A stretch of DNA of 64,000 bases from Gluconacetobacter diazotrophicus PA1 5 (GTDB lineage Bacteria; Pseudomonadota; Alphaproteobacteria; Acetobacterales; Acetobacteraceae). Of the stretch, positions 20,463 through 30,313 are shown in pieces. Below the pieces are notes generated by a model. It saw nothing but the letters and a program-made list of their open reading frames with translations. It was not told where the DNA came from and made no database searches. The DNA lies in contig NC_011365.1 of NCBI RefSeq assembly GCF_000021325.1, positions 62,001 to 126,000 of the forward strand, read 5' to 3'. The stretch's first letter is position 1. Every line of letters begins with the position of its first letter. Position numbers and translations under genes: made by a program.

Positions 20463-23400
20463 TGGCGCCCGACAGTCCCGCTCCGACCCCGCCATCCGCC
20501 CGCGTGCCGGGGCGCCGCTGGCGCCGGATCGCCGCATGGACCGCCGGCATGGTGGTGGGCGTGCCGCTGGGCCTGGTCCTGATCGCCACGCTGGGCATCC
20601 TGGTCGCCGCCAATACCGGCTGGGGCCGCCATGCCATCGAACGGCAGACCGCGTCGCTGACCGGCGGCACCGTGACGCTCCAGGGGGTGTCGGGCCGGTT
20701 TCCCGATGCGCTCAGGATCGGCCATATCGCCCTGAACGACCGCAACGGGACGTGGCTTGCCATCGACGGGCTGGTGCTGGACTGGCGGCCGACCTATCTG
20801 CTGGCCAGGCGCGCGCGCATCGACCGGATCGCGATGGACCGCCTGGCCATTCCCCGGTTGCAGGCCGCGTCCACCACACCGTCCGCGCCCTCGACCGGCC
20901 GCAAGGGCGGGCTGGATCTCGGCATCGATATCCGCGCCGTCCACATCGCCCGGATCGAGGTCGGGGCCGATATCGCCGGGGTGGCGGCGGACTTCGCCCT
21001 GGATGGCCAGGCGCGTCTGGCCCATATCGCCCCGGTGCTGAACGGGGTCAGCGTCGCGACATTGCCCGACGCGCGGATCGACCTGCGCCTGAAGCGCCTG
21101 GACCGCGACGGGACGCTGGCCCTGCGCACCGACATCGTGCCCCGGCGCCTGGGATTGCATCTGACGGCCGATGAGGGACCGGGCGGCTTCGCCTCCACGG
21201 CCGGGCTGGAGCCCCTGGACCCGTTGCACCTGGTGCTGGACCTGGATGGTCCGCGTGATGCGAACCACCTGGATTTTGCACTGAAATCGGGGGAATTAAC
21301 TTCTAAAATAAGTGGCTTGATCGACTTCATTCACGTCAAGACTCAACTGTCGATCGGCGTTCATGCGCCGGCCATGACGGTGCGGGACGGCATCGGCTGG
21401 CAGGGTATCGCGCTGGATGCCCACCTGTCGGGCGACGTGCATCATCCGGTCGGCCAGGGGCAACTGACGCTGGACCAGCTTGCCGCGTCCGGGGTCGCCG
21501 CCAGCCGGGTGCTGGTGACGTTCGACGGGCATGAATCGGCGGCGGGCCAGCCGGCCCTGGCCCGCCTGCATGCCGCGATCGACGGGCTGTCGATCCCCGG
21601 CGCCCGGCCGACCGTATTCGCCGCCGATCCGCTGACGCTGGATCTGGCGCTGCATCCCGATGAGGCCGACTGGCCGCTGGATATCGGCCTGAACCCATAC
21701 CCTGCTGCATCTGACGGGCCGGGTCATGACCGCCAAGCCGGCGCATGGGGATTTCGACCTGACGGTGCCGCAACTGGGGCCGCTGGCGGCGGCGGCCCCG
21801 GTGGCGCTGGCCGGCCGGCTGGGCCTGCACGGATCGTTCGCCATGCCGACCCGGCCCGAGGGCGAGATCGGCCTGGCGCTGGATGGCGATCTGGGCATCA
21901 CCGGCGGCATACGGCAAGCGGCCGATCTGGTGGGGCCGGATGGCAAGCTGGCCCTGCGCGCCGCGATCACGCGCGGCCATGGCGACAGCCCGCGCGTGAT
22001 GCGCATCGACCGGCTGACCCTGGACGGGCAGGCCGTGCACCTGGCCGTGACGGGCAGCCAGACGGGGGCGCGGGCGGCCGGTTCGCCAGTGCGGGAAGCC
22101 GGCGGAATGCTGGACGCCACGGTGCATCTGGCGGTGGACGACCTGCAACGCGCACTGCCCGCGCTGCGGGGGCAGGCGGCGCTGAACCTGGCCGTCAACG
22201 GGCCGATGAACGACCTGTCCGCTACCGCGCACCTTCAGGGGCAGTTGGGCACCACCGGGATGCCGGCGGGGCCGATCATGCTGGATGCGGTGTTCCACCA
22301 TCTGCCCGCGACCCCGCAGGGCACGGTGCTGGCGCAGGGCAGCCTGGACGGTGCGCCCCTGTCGGTCGCGGCCGACCTGGAACAGGACGCGGAGGGCAGG
22401 CGCACCCTGGACCTGGGGCACCTGGACTGGAAGAGCGCGTCGGGAAAGGGGCGCCTGGTCCTGAATCCCGGCAAAGTGGTACCGCTGGGCACGCTGGACC
22501 TGCAGATGACGCGCCTGGCCGACCTGTCGCGCCTGGTCGGGCAGGATGTATCCGGTTCGGTGGTGGCCTCGGTCCGTACGTCGGACACGCCGAAGGGCGG
22601 ACAGGACGCTTCGCCGCCGGTCGTGACGCTGCATCTTGACGGCAGCCTGGCCAGCGCGCGGGCCAGCCTGCGCCGGGTGACGCTGGCGGGCACCGTCGCC
22701 GACCCGCTGGGCGCGATGCGCACCGACATGGCGCTCAAGCTCGACGGACTGGCGATGAAGGGTGCGGCGGGCAACGCCAGCATAACCGCCCGTGGCCCGC
22801 AGGACGCGCTGGCGATCGCAGCCACGGCGTCATTGCCCGACCTGATGGGTGCGCCGGCCGCGCTGACCACCGCCATGGTCCTGGACGTGCCCGGGCGATC
22901 GGTCGCGCTCCGTACCCTGCAGGCGAATGCGCGGGGCGAATCCGTACGCCTGCTGGCCCCGGCGCGGATCGGCTTCGGCAAGGCGATCGGGGTCGACCGC
23001 CTGCGTGCGACCCTGGCGCCCCCCGGCGTCGCGCCCGCGCAGATCGACATTGCCGGCACGGTGAAGCCCGCCCTGGCCCTGACCGCCACGATCGACAACC
23101 TGACCCCCGCCATCGCCCGGCCGTTCATGCCGTCGCTTCGCGCGGATGGGACAATGACGGCCCGCGCCGTCCTGCGCGGCACGTTGGCCAGCCCGCAGGG
23201 AACGGTGACGGTGGCGGCCCGCAACATGAAATACAACGCCGATTTCAGCGGCGCCCTGCCGCCGGCCAGCCTGGACGCCACGGCGCAGCTCTCGGGCACG
23301 CAGGCGCGGATCGACGCGACCGCGCGGGCCGGCGCGATGGTCGACCTGGCGGTGCGCGGGACGGTGCCGACCGGGGCGTCGGGCGCGATGGCGCTCCAGA

Positions 23401-24710
23401 CCAGCGGGCGGATCAACCTGGCGGCGGCGAATGCCTATCTGGGTGCCCAGGGGCGGCAGGTCGAAGGCACGGTGCAACTGGCGCTGGGCGTCGGTGGGCC
23501 GTTTTCGGCACCCCAGGCTTCCGGCACCCTCACGCTGGCAGGGGGTCAGATCCATGATTACGCCCAGGGGGTGCAGCTTTCGAACATGGCGGGCACGATC
23601 GTGGCGCGGAAGGATGTGCTTGCGATCGACAATTTCTCGGCCTCGGCCGGGCCGGGCCGGATCACGGTGAACGGAACGCTGGGGGCCTTCCAGCCCGGCC
23701 TGCCGATCGACCTGCGGATTACCGCCGATCATGCCCGGCCGCTGTCCAGCGACCTGGTTACCGCCGAAATCAACACCGACATGACGATCCGGGGCAGGCT
23801 GGCCTCGCGGATCGACGTGGCCGGGCGGGTGGTCATCCCGCATGCCGAAATCAACATTCCCAATTCCCTGCCGCCGTCGATCGCCCGGCTTGACGTCATC
23901 CGCCCCGGCGCGGACGGGCAGGTGCCGCAGGATACCGGCAGCAGCCTTGTCGTCGGGCTGGACGTCACCGCGTCCTCGCCGGGCCAGATGTTCGTGCGCG
24001 GACATGGGCTGGATGCGGAAATGCAGGGACGGCTGCATGTCGGCGGCACGGCCGACGCGCCGGCCATTACCGGCGGGTTCGACATGCGGCGCGGCAATTT
24101 CAACCTGGCGGGAATCTCGCTGGACTTCACCAAGGGGCGGGTGGCCTTCAACGGGTCCGGCGTCACGCAGGCGATCGACCCAACCCTGGATTTCGAGGCC
24201 GAACGCGCGACGAATGCCGGCACGGCCCGGCTGGTCGTGGGCGGATATGCCAGCGCGCCGAAGATCACTTTTTCCTCCTCGCCGCCCCTGTCGCAGGACC
24301 AGATCATGGCGATGCTGCTGTTCGGGACGGATGCCCAGTCGCTGTCACCGACCCAGATGGCCGAGATCGCGGGTGCCGTTGCGACCCTGACCGGCGGATC
24401 GGCCTTCGACCCGTTGGCCAAGGTGCGCAACACGCTGGGGCTGGACCGGCTGCAACTGGCCGGCGGCTCCGGCGTCGGCAAGGGCACCGGCACCAGCGTC
24501 GAGGCCGGGAAATACGTGATGCGTGGCGTCTATGTCGGCGCCAAGCAGGCCACGTCCGGTTCCGGCACGCAGGCGCAGGTCCAGGTGGACCTGACACGGC
24601 GGCTGAAGCTGAACACGACGGTCGGGACCGGGGGGAACGTCACCGGCTTCACCACGCCCGAGAACGATCCCGGCAGCAGTGTCGGCCTGTCGTACCAGTA
24701 TCGATACTGA
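20462..24710 (+). pseudogene. tamB: tamB, translocation/assembly protein, split by a +1 frameshift
   Basis: Long periplasm-spanning AsmA/TamB-type protein, anchored by an N-terminal helix (about 35-55) and predicted as a beta-rich groove. The C-terminal DUF490 domain is intact: DFTKGRVAFNG, PLSQDQIMAMLLFG and a final VGLSYQYRY. The N-terminal frame is coherent through DEADWPLDIGLN and the C-terminal frame resumes as HTLLHLTGRVMTAKPAHG. The frame changes at the CCC run at 21694-21696. Removing one C joins them into about 1415 residues, the right size. It is either a sequencing error or a real disruption; both halves otherwise lack stops. If real, the product would be about 410 native residues plus a nonsense tail. 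Confidence 0.9.
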
Positions 24711-24715
24711 ACGCG

Positions 24716-24877
24716 GAGGCTGCTTCAAAAGTCCTGCTGCTGGCGATCCGACGCGCGTTTCCTGCGCTCCGCTGCTCACGGCCCGTAAGGCCGCTCCGCT
24801 TCGGTGCTCAAAAACACACGACGGACGCGGCCCTTCGGGCCGATCTCGCTCAGCATCAGGACTTTTGAAACAGCCTC
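24716..24877. mobile_element. 162-bp element with 27-bp terminal inverted repeats (MITE-like)
   Basis: The ends 24716-24742 and 24851-24877 are inverted copies matching at 25 of 27 positions; each contains the block TTCAAAAGTCCTG or its complement. No coding capacity lies between them. The interior includes an 86-bp core (24741-24826) that recurs at 42413-42498, and a small CGGCCC/GGGCCG hairpin. No target duplication is evident. It sits between convergent genes and its right end encodes the last residues of the neighbouring TPR gene. Confidence 0.65.
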
Positions 24878-26524
24878 TCAGGCATGCCGGCCGCCATCTG
24901 TTCCAGGATGGCGGCGGTCCCGGCCACGACGTCGTCCCAGGCGTGCGGGCGTGGCTGCCGGATGATGCGCAGGGTCGGATACCACGGGCTGTCCTCGCGC
25001 CCCGACAGCCAGCGCCAGCAATTGTCGTAGCGGTCCAGCATGATAACCGGCCGGCCGAGCGCGCCGGCCAGATGCACGATCGACGTATCGACCGACACCA
25101 CCACGTCCAGCGACGCGACCAGCGCCGCCGTGTCGTCCATGTCGCGCACGTCCTCCATCGGGTCGTACAGCCGCATGTCGTCGGGCAGGTCGGCCATCTG
25201 GGCGGTCGCCGGCCCTTTCTGCAGGCTGACCAGATTGATGCCGGCGACGCGGCCCAGCGGTGCCAGCGCCGCCAGCTTCATCGACCGCCGGCGGTCGGTC
25301 ATATAGGCCTTCGTCACGTCGGGGCGGGAGGAGCCTGCCCAGACCACGCCGACATTCAGCCGCCCGTTGGACGGCAGATAGGGCCGCCAGTGCCCGGACC
25401 AGTTCGGGCGAGGCGGTCAGGTAGGGCGGCGGGTCGCCCATCGCCTCGGCGGTCGCGGCGAAGACCCGGGGCAGGCTGATCAGCGGGCAATGCCAGTCAT
25501 AGGCTGGCACCGGGGCCGGGGCCGGCTGGTCGCCGGTGATGACCCGATGCAGGCCGGCGATGCGCCGGACCAGGGGCGCCAAAGTCTCGGGCACCCGTAC
25601 GGTCAGGCGCGCCCCCCGGCGGACCAGCGGGGGAAGATAGCGCAGATACATCAGCGTATCGCCCAGCCCTTCCTCGTGCGTCAGCAGGATATGTGTGCCG
25701 GCGATGTCCAGGTCCGGGGTCAGCGACGGCATCAGGGTGGCGGCCGACACGCTGGCATGGCCCGGCAGGCGGAAGCGCCATTCATGCTCGGTCCACCCCT
25801 CGGCGTAGCGCCCGGCCTTCAGCAGCGCGATCGAGTGGTTCAGCCGGACGCGGGCGTCGTCGGGGCGCAGCGCGATGGCCTGGCGGAAATGGTCCAGCGC
25901 GGCGTCGAACGTGTTTTCGGCCGCCAGCAGGTGGCCGCGGTTGGCATGGGTCGTCGCATCGTCGGGATGGGCTGCCAGCACGCGGCGGAAGATGGCGTCG
26001 GCTTCGGCATTGCGGCCCTGTTCCGACAGGCACGCCGCCATCAGGTTCTGCGCGGACAGGCTGTCGGGGCGCAGGTCGATGGCCGTCCGCAACCGGGCCT
26101 CGGCATCGCGGAAGCGCCCGAGCTGGATCAGCAGGTCGCCCAGCGATTCATGGGCGCGCCCGTCATGCGGCGTGCGGGCGACGACTTCCTGCAGCACGGG
26201 TTCGGCATCCGCGCGGCGGTTCTGGGCGACCAGCAGCGTGACCAGGTCGTAGGCCGGATGGACGGCGGCGGGGTAGCGAAGGGCCAGGGCGCAGAACAGC
26301 GCCGCCGCGCGAACAGGTTCATGGCTGCCGCCCAGCGCATAGGCCAGCAGCAGGTTCAGCCGCTCGTCGGGGTGTTCGCCGGGGCGGATGCCGGGCCGGG
26401 CCGCCAGGGGTTCCAGCAGCGCCCGCGCGTCGGCGAACCGCCCGGCCCTGATCCAGTCCAGGGCCTGCCGCAGGGGGGCATTCAGGTCGGCAGGCGGGGA
26501 ATCCGGGTCGGCGATCGTTTTCAT
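24856..26524 (-). pseudogene. TPR-repeat protein with glycosyltransferase-like C-terminus, frameshifted
   Basis: The N-terminal about 270 residues are TPR repeats (for example AHESLGDLLIQLGRFRDAEA, THANRGHLLAAENTFDAALD). They are followed by a heptosyltransferase-like region: LLTHEEGLGDTLMYLRYLPPL, and near the end VVSVDTSIVHLAGALGRPV. The frame shifts at a CCC run at 25393-25395 (minus-strand GGG). Removing one base restores ELVRHWRPYLPSNGRLNVGVVWAG and a protein of about 555 residues. The restored frame ends in ERLFQKS, encoded by the inverted-repeat end of the small element. Unless corrected, the shifted frame stops at 24878 after a nonsense tail. It follows the response regulator by 7 bp. 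Confidence 0.85.
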
Positions 26525-26531
26525 GAAGACT

Positions 26532-26963
26532 TCATGGCGCGGAACCGTGCGGCGGGTCCAGCATGGCGTGAACCTGCTTCAGGACCGCCGAGGGCTCGAA
26601 GGGCTTGCCCACATAGCTATCGCGGTTCGCGCTTACGGCCGATCCGTCGCCCCGCGCGGCGGTGCCGGTCACGTACAGCACCGGCAGGTCCGGCCATTTG
26701 GCCCGGGCCGCCGCCGCCACGTCCGATCCGCTCATCGGACCGGGAATCCGCATGTCGGTCAGCAGGATCGACAGGCAGGGCTGGGCATCGATGGCGGCCA
26801 GGGCGGTGGCGGTATCGTCGGCCTCCACGACCGTGAAGCCGCCACGCTCGCGCAGATAGGCGGCCAGGGCCATGCGAATCAGGAAATCGTCCTCGACAAG
26901 CAGGATCGGGGCTTTATCCATGGGCACGGCATCGGGCAGATGTGTCGGTGTCAGGTGAGTCAT
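26532..26963 (-). CDS. Single-domain response regulator receiver protein
   Basis: CheY-like receiver domain with all key residues: acidic pair in LLVEDDFLIR (Asp25, Asp26), phospho-acceptor Asp70 in LLTDMRIPG, Thr99 in YVTGT and Lys120 in VGKPFEP. No output domain follows, so it acts by protein contact or phosphotransfer. The ATG at 26963 (143 aa) follows GGAA at about 8 bases; an internal ATG at 26921 would also leave the domain whole. It is cotranscribed with the TPR gene. No histidine kinase is nearby, so the partner is unknown. Confidence 0.9.
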   Translation of the reverse strand: MTHLTPTHLPDAVPMDKAPILLVEDDFLIRMALAAYLRERGGFTVVEADDTATALAAIDAQPCLSILLTDMRIPGPMSGSDVAAAARAKWPDLPVLYVTGTAARGDGSAVSANRDSYVGKPFEPSAVLKQVHAMLDPPHGSAP

Positions 26964-27072
26964 GGGCTGTTCCAACGCACCGGACCGGGGACGGTTCATG
27001 GCGGGTGCCCGGGATGGCTGAACAGACCTGCGCTGATGCGATAAGCTGCCGGGCGCGTCACGCGACAACAGG

Positions 27073-28056
27073 ATGGCCGGAATGATCGACCCGTTTACAT
27101 GGCTTGCCGGATGGATCCAGGAAAACTGGCTGATCCCGATCCTCTACCGTTTCGGATGGATGGAGTGGGAGGACACGTCCTTCCTGTGGGCGATGTTCGC
27201 GATCTATGGCGTGCTGCAGGTCGTGCTGAACCTGGCGATCTGCATGCCGCTGGAACGGTTCTGGCCGCTGCGGACATGGGAAAACCGCGACAATGTGACG
27301 ATGGATGTCGTCTATACCCTGATCGCGCGGATCGGCATCTTCCCGCTGGTGACGTTCTTCGGATTCTACGAGATCCAGACCTGGATGAACGGGGTCCTGA
27401 CCGATCACGGCTATATTCCGCCCACCCTGGAATCCACCTTTCCCACGCTGATGGACTGGCCGGTCGCGACCTTCTTCCTGTACGCGGTGATCCTGGATTT
27501 CGCCGATTACTGGCGGCACCGGCTGTCGCATGTCTTTGCCTGGTGGTACGGGCTGCATGCGCTGCACCATGCCCAGACGCAGATGACCTTCTGGTCGGAT
27601 GATCGCAACCACCTGGTGGACGACGTCATCTCGTATGTCTGGGCGATCGCCGTGGGCCTGCTGATCGGGGTGCCGCCGCTGCAGTTTCCGCTGCTGATCC
27701 TGGTGCTGCGCCTGGTCGAAAGCCTGTCGCATGCCAATACGCGGGTGGGTTTCGGCTGGCTGGGCGAACGGCTTCTGGTTTCGCCGCAGTTCCACCGCGT
27801 GCATCACGGCCTGCGCTCGGCCGGGCGCAATTCCTGCAATTACGGCTCGGTCTTTCCCTGGTGGGACATGATCCTGCGCACCGCGAATTTCTCGCACAGC
27901 GTGGTGGAGACCGGGGACCCGAAGGCCGAGGCCGCCCTGGTCAGCGGCGGCTGGCTGGCCCAGCAGGCGGCCGGGCTGCGGCTGTCCTGGCGTCTGGCGA
28001 CCCGGCGCTGGCGGCGGGCAGGGGCCGCCGGTTCGTCCAGCCCCACGGCACGGTGA
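27073..28056 (+). CDS. Fatty acid hydroxylase / sterol desaturase family protein
   Basis: Integral membrane di-iron enzyme. Three to four hydrophobic segments surround the three histidine boxes of the family: HRLSH and HALHH at about 153-175, and HRVHHG near 240. The NYGSVFPWWDMILRT stretch after the last box is typical. Bacterial members hydroxylate fatty acids, sterols, carotenoids or hopanoid-related lipids; this one cannot be assigned further. At 327 residues it has a short Arg/Ala-rich tail. The stop is 2 bp before the next gene. Confidence 0.87.
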   Translation: MAGMIDPFTWLAGWIQENWLIPILYRFGWMEWEDTSFLWAMFAIYGVLQVVLNLAICMPLERFWPLRTWENRDNVTMDVVYTLIARIGIFPLVTFFGFYEIQTWMNGVLTDHGYIPPTLESTFPTLMDWPVATFFLYAVILDFADYWRHRLSHVFAWWYGLHALHHAQTQMTFWSDDRNHLVDDVISYVWAIAVGLLIGVPPLQFPLLILVLRLVESLSHANTRVGFGWLGERLLVSPQFHRVHHGLRSAGRNSCNYGSVFPWWDMILRTANFSHSVVETGDPKAEAALVSGGWLAQQAAGLRLSWRLATRRWRRAGAAGSSSPTAR

Positions 28057-28058
28057 CG

Positions 28059-28499
28059 ATGCGCACGACCCGGGACCGGATCCGCTACGTCCTGCTGTTC
28101 GAAACCCTGGGGCTGGCCATGGTGGTGCCGGGCGGGCAGGCGGTACTGGGCATCCGTGCCGCCGACATGGGCGCGATCGGGCTCGGCTCGACCAGTGTCG
28201 CGGTCCTGTGGAACTACATCTTCAACCGGGGGTTCGACCGTGCGCTGCTGGCGCTGAAGGGCACGACGCACAAGGTGCTGGCCGACCGTCTGGCGCATGC
28301 CGTGCTGTACCAGGTCGGGCTGATCGTGATGCTGGTGCCCGCGATCGCCCTGTATCTGGGCCAGGGGCTGCTGTCCGCGTTCGTGGCCAATATCAGCCTG
28401 ACCCTGTTCTACCTGGTGTACAATTTCGCCTTCACCTGGGCCTACGACATCGTCTTTCCCGTTCCGGCCGCAGCCCTTCCGCACGGCGGCCGGGCATGA
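28059..28499 (+). CDS. PACE-family small multidrug efflux transporter
   Basis: Proteobacterial antimicrobial compound efflux protein (bacterial transmembrane pair domain) of 146 residues with four hydrophobic helices in two repeated pairs. Each pair opens with an R/L-rich amphipathic motif: RIRYVLLFETLGLAMVVPGG and RLAHAVLYQVGLIVMLVPAI. The WNYIFNRGFDRAL and YNFAFTWAYDIVFP segments are characteristic. Known members export biocides such as chlorhexidine or short-chain diamines. The ATG at 28059 follows the hydroxylase stop by 2 bp. A terminator begins at its stop codon. Confidence 0.88.
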   Translation: MRTTRDRIRYVLLFETLGLAMVVPGGQAVLGIRAADMGAIGLGSTSVAVLWNYIFNRGFDRALLALKGTTHKVLADRLAHAVLYQVGLIVMLVPAIALYLGQGLLSAFVANISLTLFYLVYNFAFTWAYDIVFPVPAAALPHGGRA

Positions 28500-28535
28500 A
28501 AAAGGCCCTGGAAGACGCGCTTTCAGGGCCTTTTT
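28499..28535. terminator. Bidirectional terminator between the PACE gene and carD
   Basis: A 12-base stem AAAAAGGCCCTG / CAGGGCCTTTTT flanks a short loop. The A-run serves as a T-run for the minus strand, so it can end both the PACE operon and the convergent carD gene. Confidence 0.88.
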
Positions 28536-28556
28536 CCATCATCCCGGGGAGGGGCG

Positions 28557-29147
28557 TCAGGCCGCCTTCATCGCCGCCGTCAGGGCTTCCAGAACCGCCG
28601 TGGGTTCCTTGCCCTCCAGCACCGCGACCTCGGCCACGAAGCGTTCCTGGGCGGCTTCGAACAGCTTGCGCTCGCTGAAGCTGCCGTCCAGGCTGTCGAC
28701 ATTGCGGCGCAGGTCGCGCAGCACCTCGGCGATCTGCACCAGGTCGCCGGAATTGATCTTTTCCTGGTAGGCGACGGCGCGGCGGGCCCACATGCCACGG
28801 CTGACATGCGGCTTTCCCTTGATGATCGCCATCGCCTTGTCCACGATTTCGCGCGACACGATCTTGCGCAATCCCGCCTTGCGCGCCTTCGCCAGCGGAA
28901 TGCGCAGGGTCATCTGGTTGCCGGGAAACGAAATCTGGATCATTTCCAGCTTGGTGCCCGCGATCTCGTCAATGCCGATGCGATCCACCCGTCCGACGCC
29001 ATGCGCGGCATAGACGATGGCGTCGCCTTCGCGGAACGGGTCCTCATCCTTGACCTTGGTCTTGGCCTGCGCGGCGGTTGCGGCAGCGGCGGTGCGGGCC
29101 ATCGCATCGGTCACGCCGCCCTTCGGGGTCGTTCTGAACATGCTCAT
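28557..29147 (-). CDS. carD: CarD-family transcriptional regulator
   Basis: RNA polymerase-binding regulator that stabilises open promoter complexes, widely required in alphaproteobacteria. The N-terminal RNAP-interaction (Tudor-like) domain contains FREGDAIVYAAHGVGRV and IRIPLAKARKAGLRKIVS. The helical C-terminal DNA-binding part contains VSRGMWARRAVAYQEK and SFSERKLFEAAQE. The ATG at 29147 gives 196 residues; an ATG six bases later is possible. About 30 Ala/Lys-rich residues precede the domain. No clear ribosome site is seen before the start. Confidence 0.9.
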   Translation of the reverse strand: MSMFRTTPKGGVTDAMARTAAAATAAQAKTKVKDEDPFREGDAIVYAAHGVGRVDRIGIDEIAGTKLEMIQISFPGNQMTLRIPLAKARKAGLRKIVSREIVDKAMAIIKGKPHVSRGMWARRAVAYQEKINSGDLVQIAEVLRDLRRNVDSLDGSFSERKLFEAAQERFVAEVAVLEGKEPTAVLEALTAAMKAA

Positions 29148-29208
29148 GCAATACTGTATATCACATTTTTCGTAACATGTCTCGGTCCCCCGCCGGGTGG
29201 GGGTGTGG

Positions 29209-30084
29209 TCAGGATTGCACGCCGCGCACCGGCGCAATGGGGCCGCCGACCGGCTGGCCCGCCGGCTGCAGCAGGTCGATTTCGATCGTCCTGGCCATGG
29301 TCAGCATCGGCATGGCGTGCGGCGAGCGGACGAACGGTTCCTGCAGGTCGCTGCCGATCTTGTCCAGCGCCACGAACAGCAGGCCGACCAGGGACGACCC
29401 CAGGGGCGTGATCCAGCCCAGCGTCTGCACCATCGACAGCGGCAGCACGACGCAGAACACATTCGCCACCAGCCGGGGAATCAGGGAAAACTGGATCGCC
29501 AGCGGCGTGTTGCGAATGCGCTCCAGCCCCCCCTGGGCATTGGCCAGGTCGGACAGGATGCGGTCGATCTGGCCGTGGACGGCCCCGTCGATTCCCTGCC
29601 GTGCGACCTCCTGGTTCACGGCTAGGCCGATCTGGTAGAGGATCGCATTCGGCTGGTTCGTCCAGCCGGCGATGGCCTGCTGCATCGGGGGCGGCAGCAG
29701 GCGCTCCACGTCCTCGGCGCAGTCCAGGCGGCCCAGCGCGCCGCGCAGGGCATAGGGATAGGCCGCCATGGCCCGCGCCAGGTCGGGCCGCCCGCCCAGC
29801 AGCGAGCCCGCCTGCCGCCCGAAGGACCGGCAATTGTTGGTGATGGCGCCCCACAGGGTCCGTGCCTCCCACCAGCGATTATAGGCGGCGGTGTTCCGCA
29901 CGCTCAGGAACAGCACGACCGCCGAACCGATCAGCGAGACCGGCAGCGTGGGCTGTTCCATCCAGTCCTGGTGATAGACCTGGAACATGATGACGACGAA
30001 GACGTCCCACGCGCCCAGGATGGCCAGCGCCAGCAGGCTTTCGCGCATCAGAATGAACAATCCGATCCGCCGGTCGACAATCAT
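29209..30084 (-). CDS. Bestrophin family (UPF0187) channel-like protein
   Basis: Inner-membrane bestrophin homologue of 291 residues with helices near residues 15-35 and 45-65 and again at about 205-250. The family signature VRNTAAYNRWWEARTLWG follows the second helix, and the later PLGSSLVGLLFVALDKIG is also diagnostic. Bacterial bestrophins (for example from Klebsiella) form pentameric ion channels; the ion conducted here is unknown. GGGAGAG precedes the ATG. It is divergent from frmA. Confidence 0.87.
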   Translation of the reverse strand: MIVDRRIGLFILMRESLLALAILGAWDVFVVIMFQVYHQDWMEQPTLPVSLIGSAVVLFLSVRNTAAYNRWWEARTLWGAITNNCRSFGRQAGSLLGGRPDLARAMAAYPYALRGALGRLDCAEDVERLLPPPMQQAIAGWTNQPNAILYQIGLAVNQEVARQGIDGAVHGQIDRILSDLANAQGGLERIRNTPLAIQFSLIPRLVANVFCVVLPLSMVQTLGWITPLGSSLVGLLFVALDKIGSDLQEPFVRSPHAMPMLTMARTIEIDLLQPAGQPVGGPIAPVRGVQS

Positions 30085-30313
30085 CGCAGTTCTCTCCCTT
30101 TCGATGGGTCGGATTCACGTGGACCATAGTGGCTGACATGGCATGACCGGAAAGACAATGTCCTGCCGGGAAAGATGAAATTTGTGACGAACGGGACATC
30201 TTCTGTCGCAGTCGGCGCGGGGCACGGGCCCGATCCGCGCCATTGACCATGCCAATACCAGGGGGCTTTATGGCCCAGACGATTCCAGATCCGACACGGG
30301 GAGTATCGTAGTC

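Noticed and set aside
21700-22639. Continuation of the first tamB frame after the CCC run
   Set aside because: After 21696 this frame is Arg/Gly/Ala-rich nonsense without TamB similarity, while the other frame is coherent, so it is not native coding.
24878-25392. Tail of the first TPR-gene frame after the GGG run
   Set aside because: It loses all recognisable motifs, whereas the shifted frame regains the VVSVDTSIVHLAGALGRPV block.
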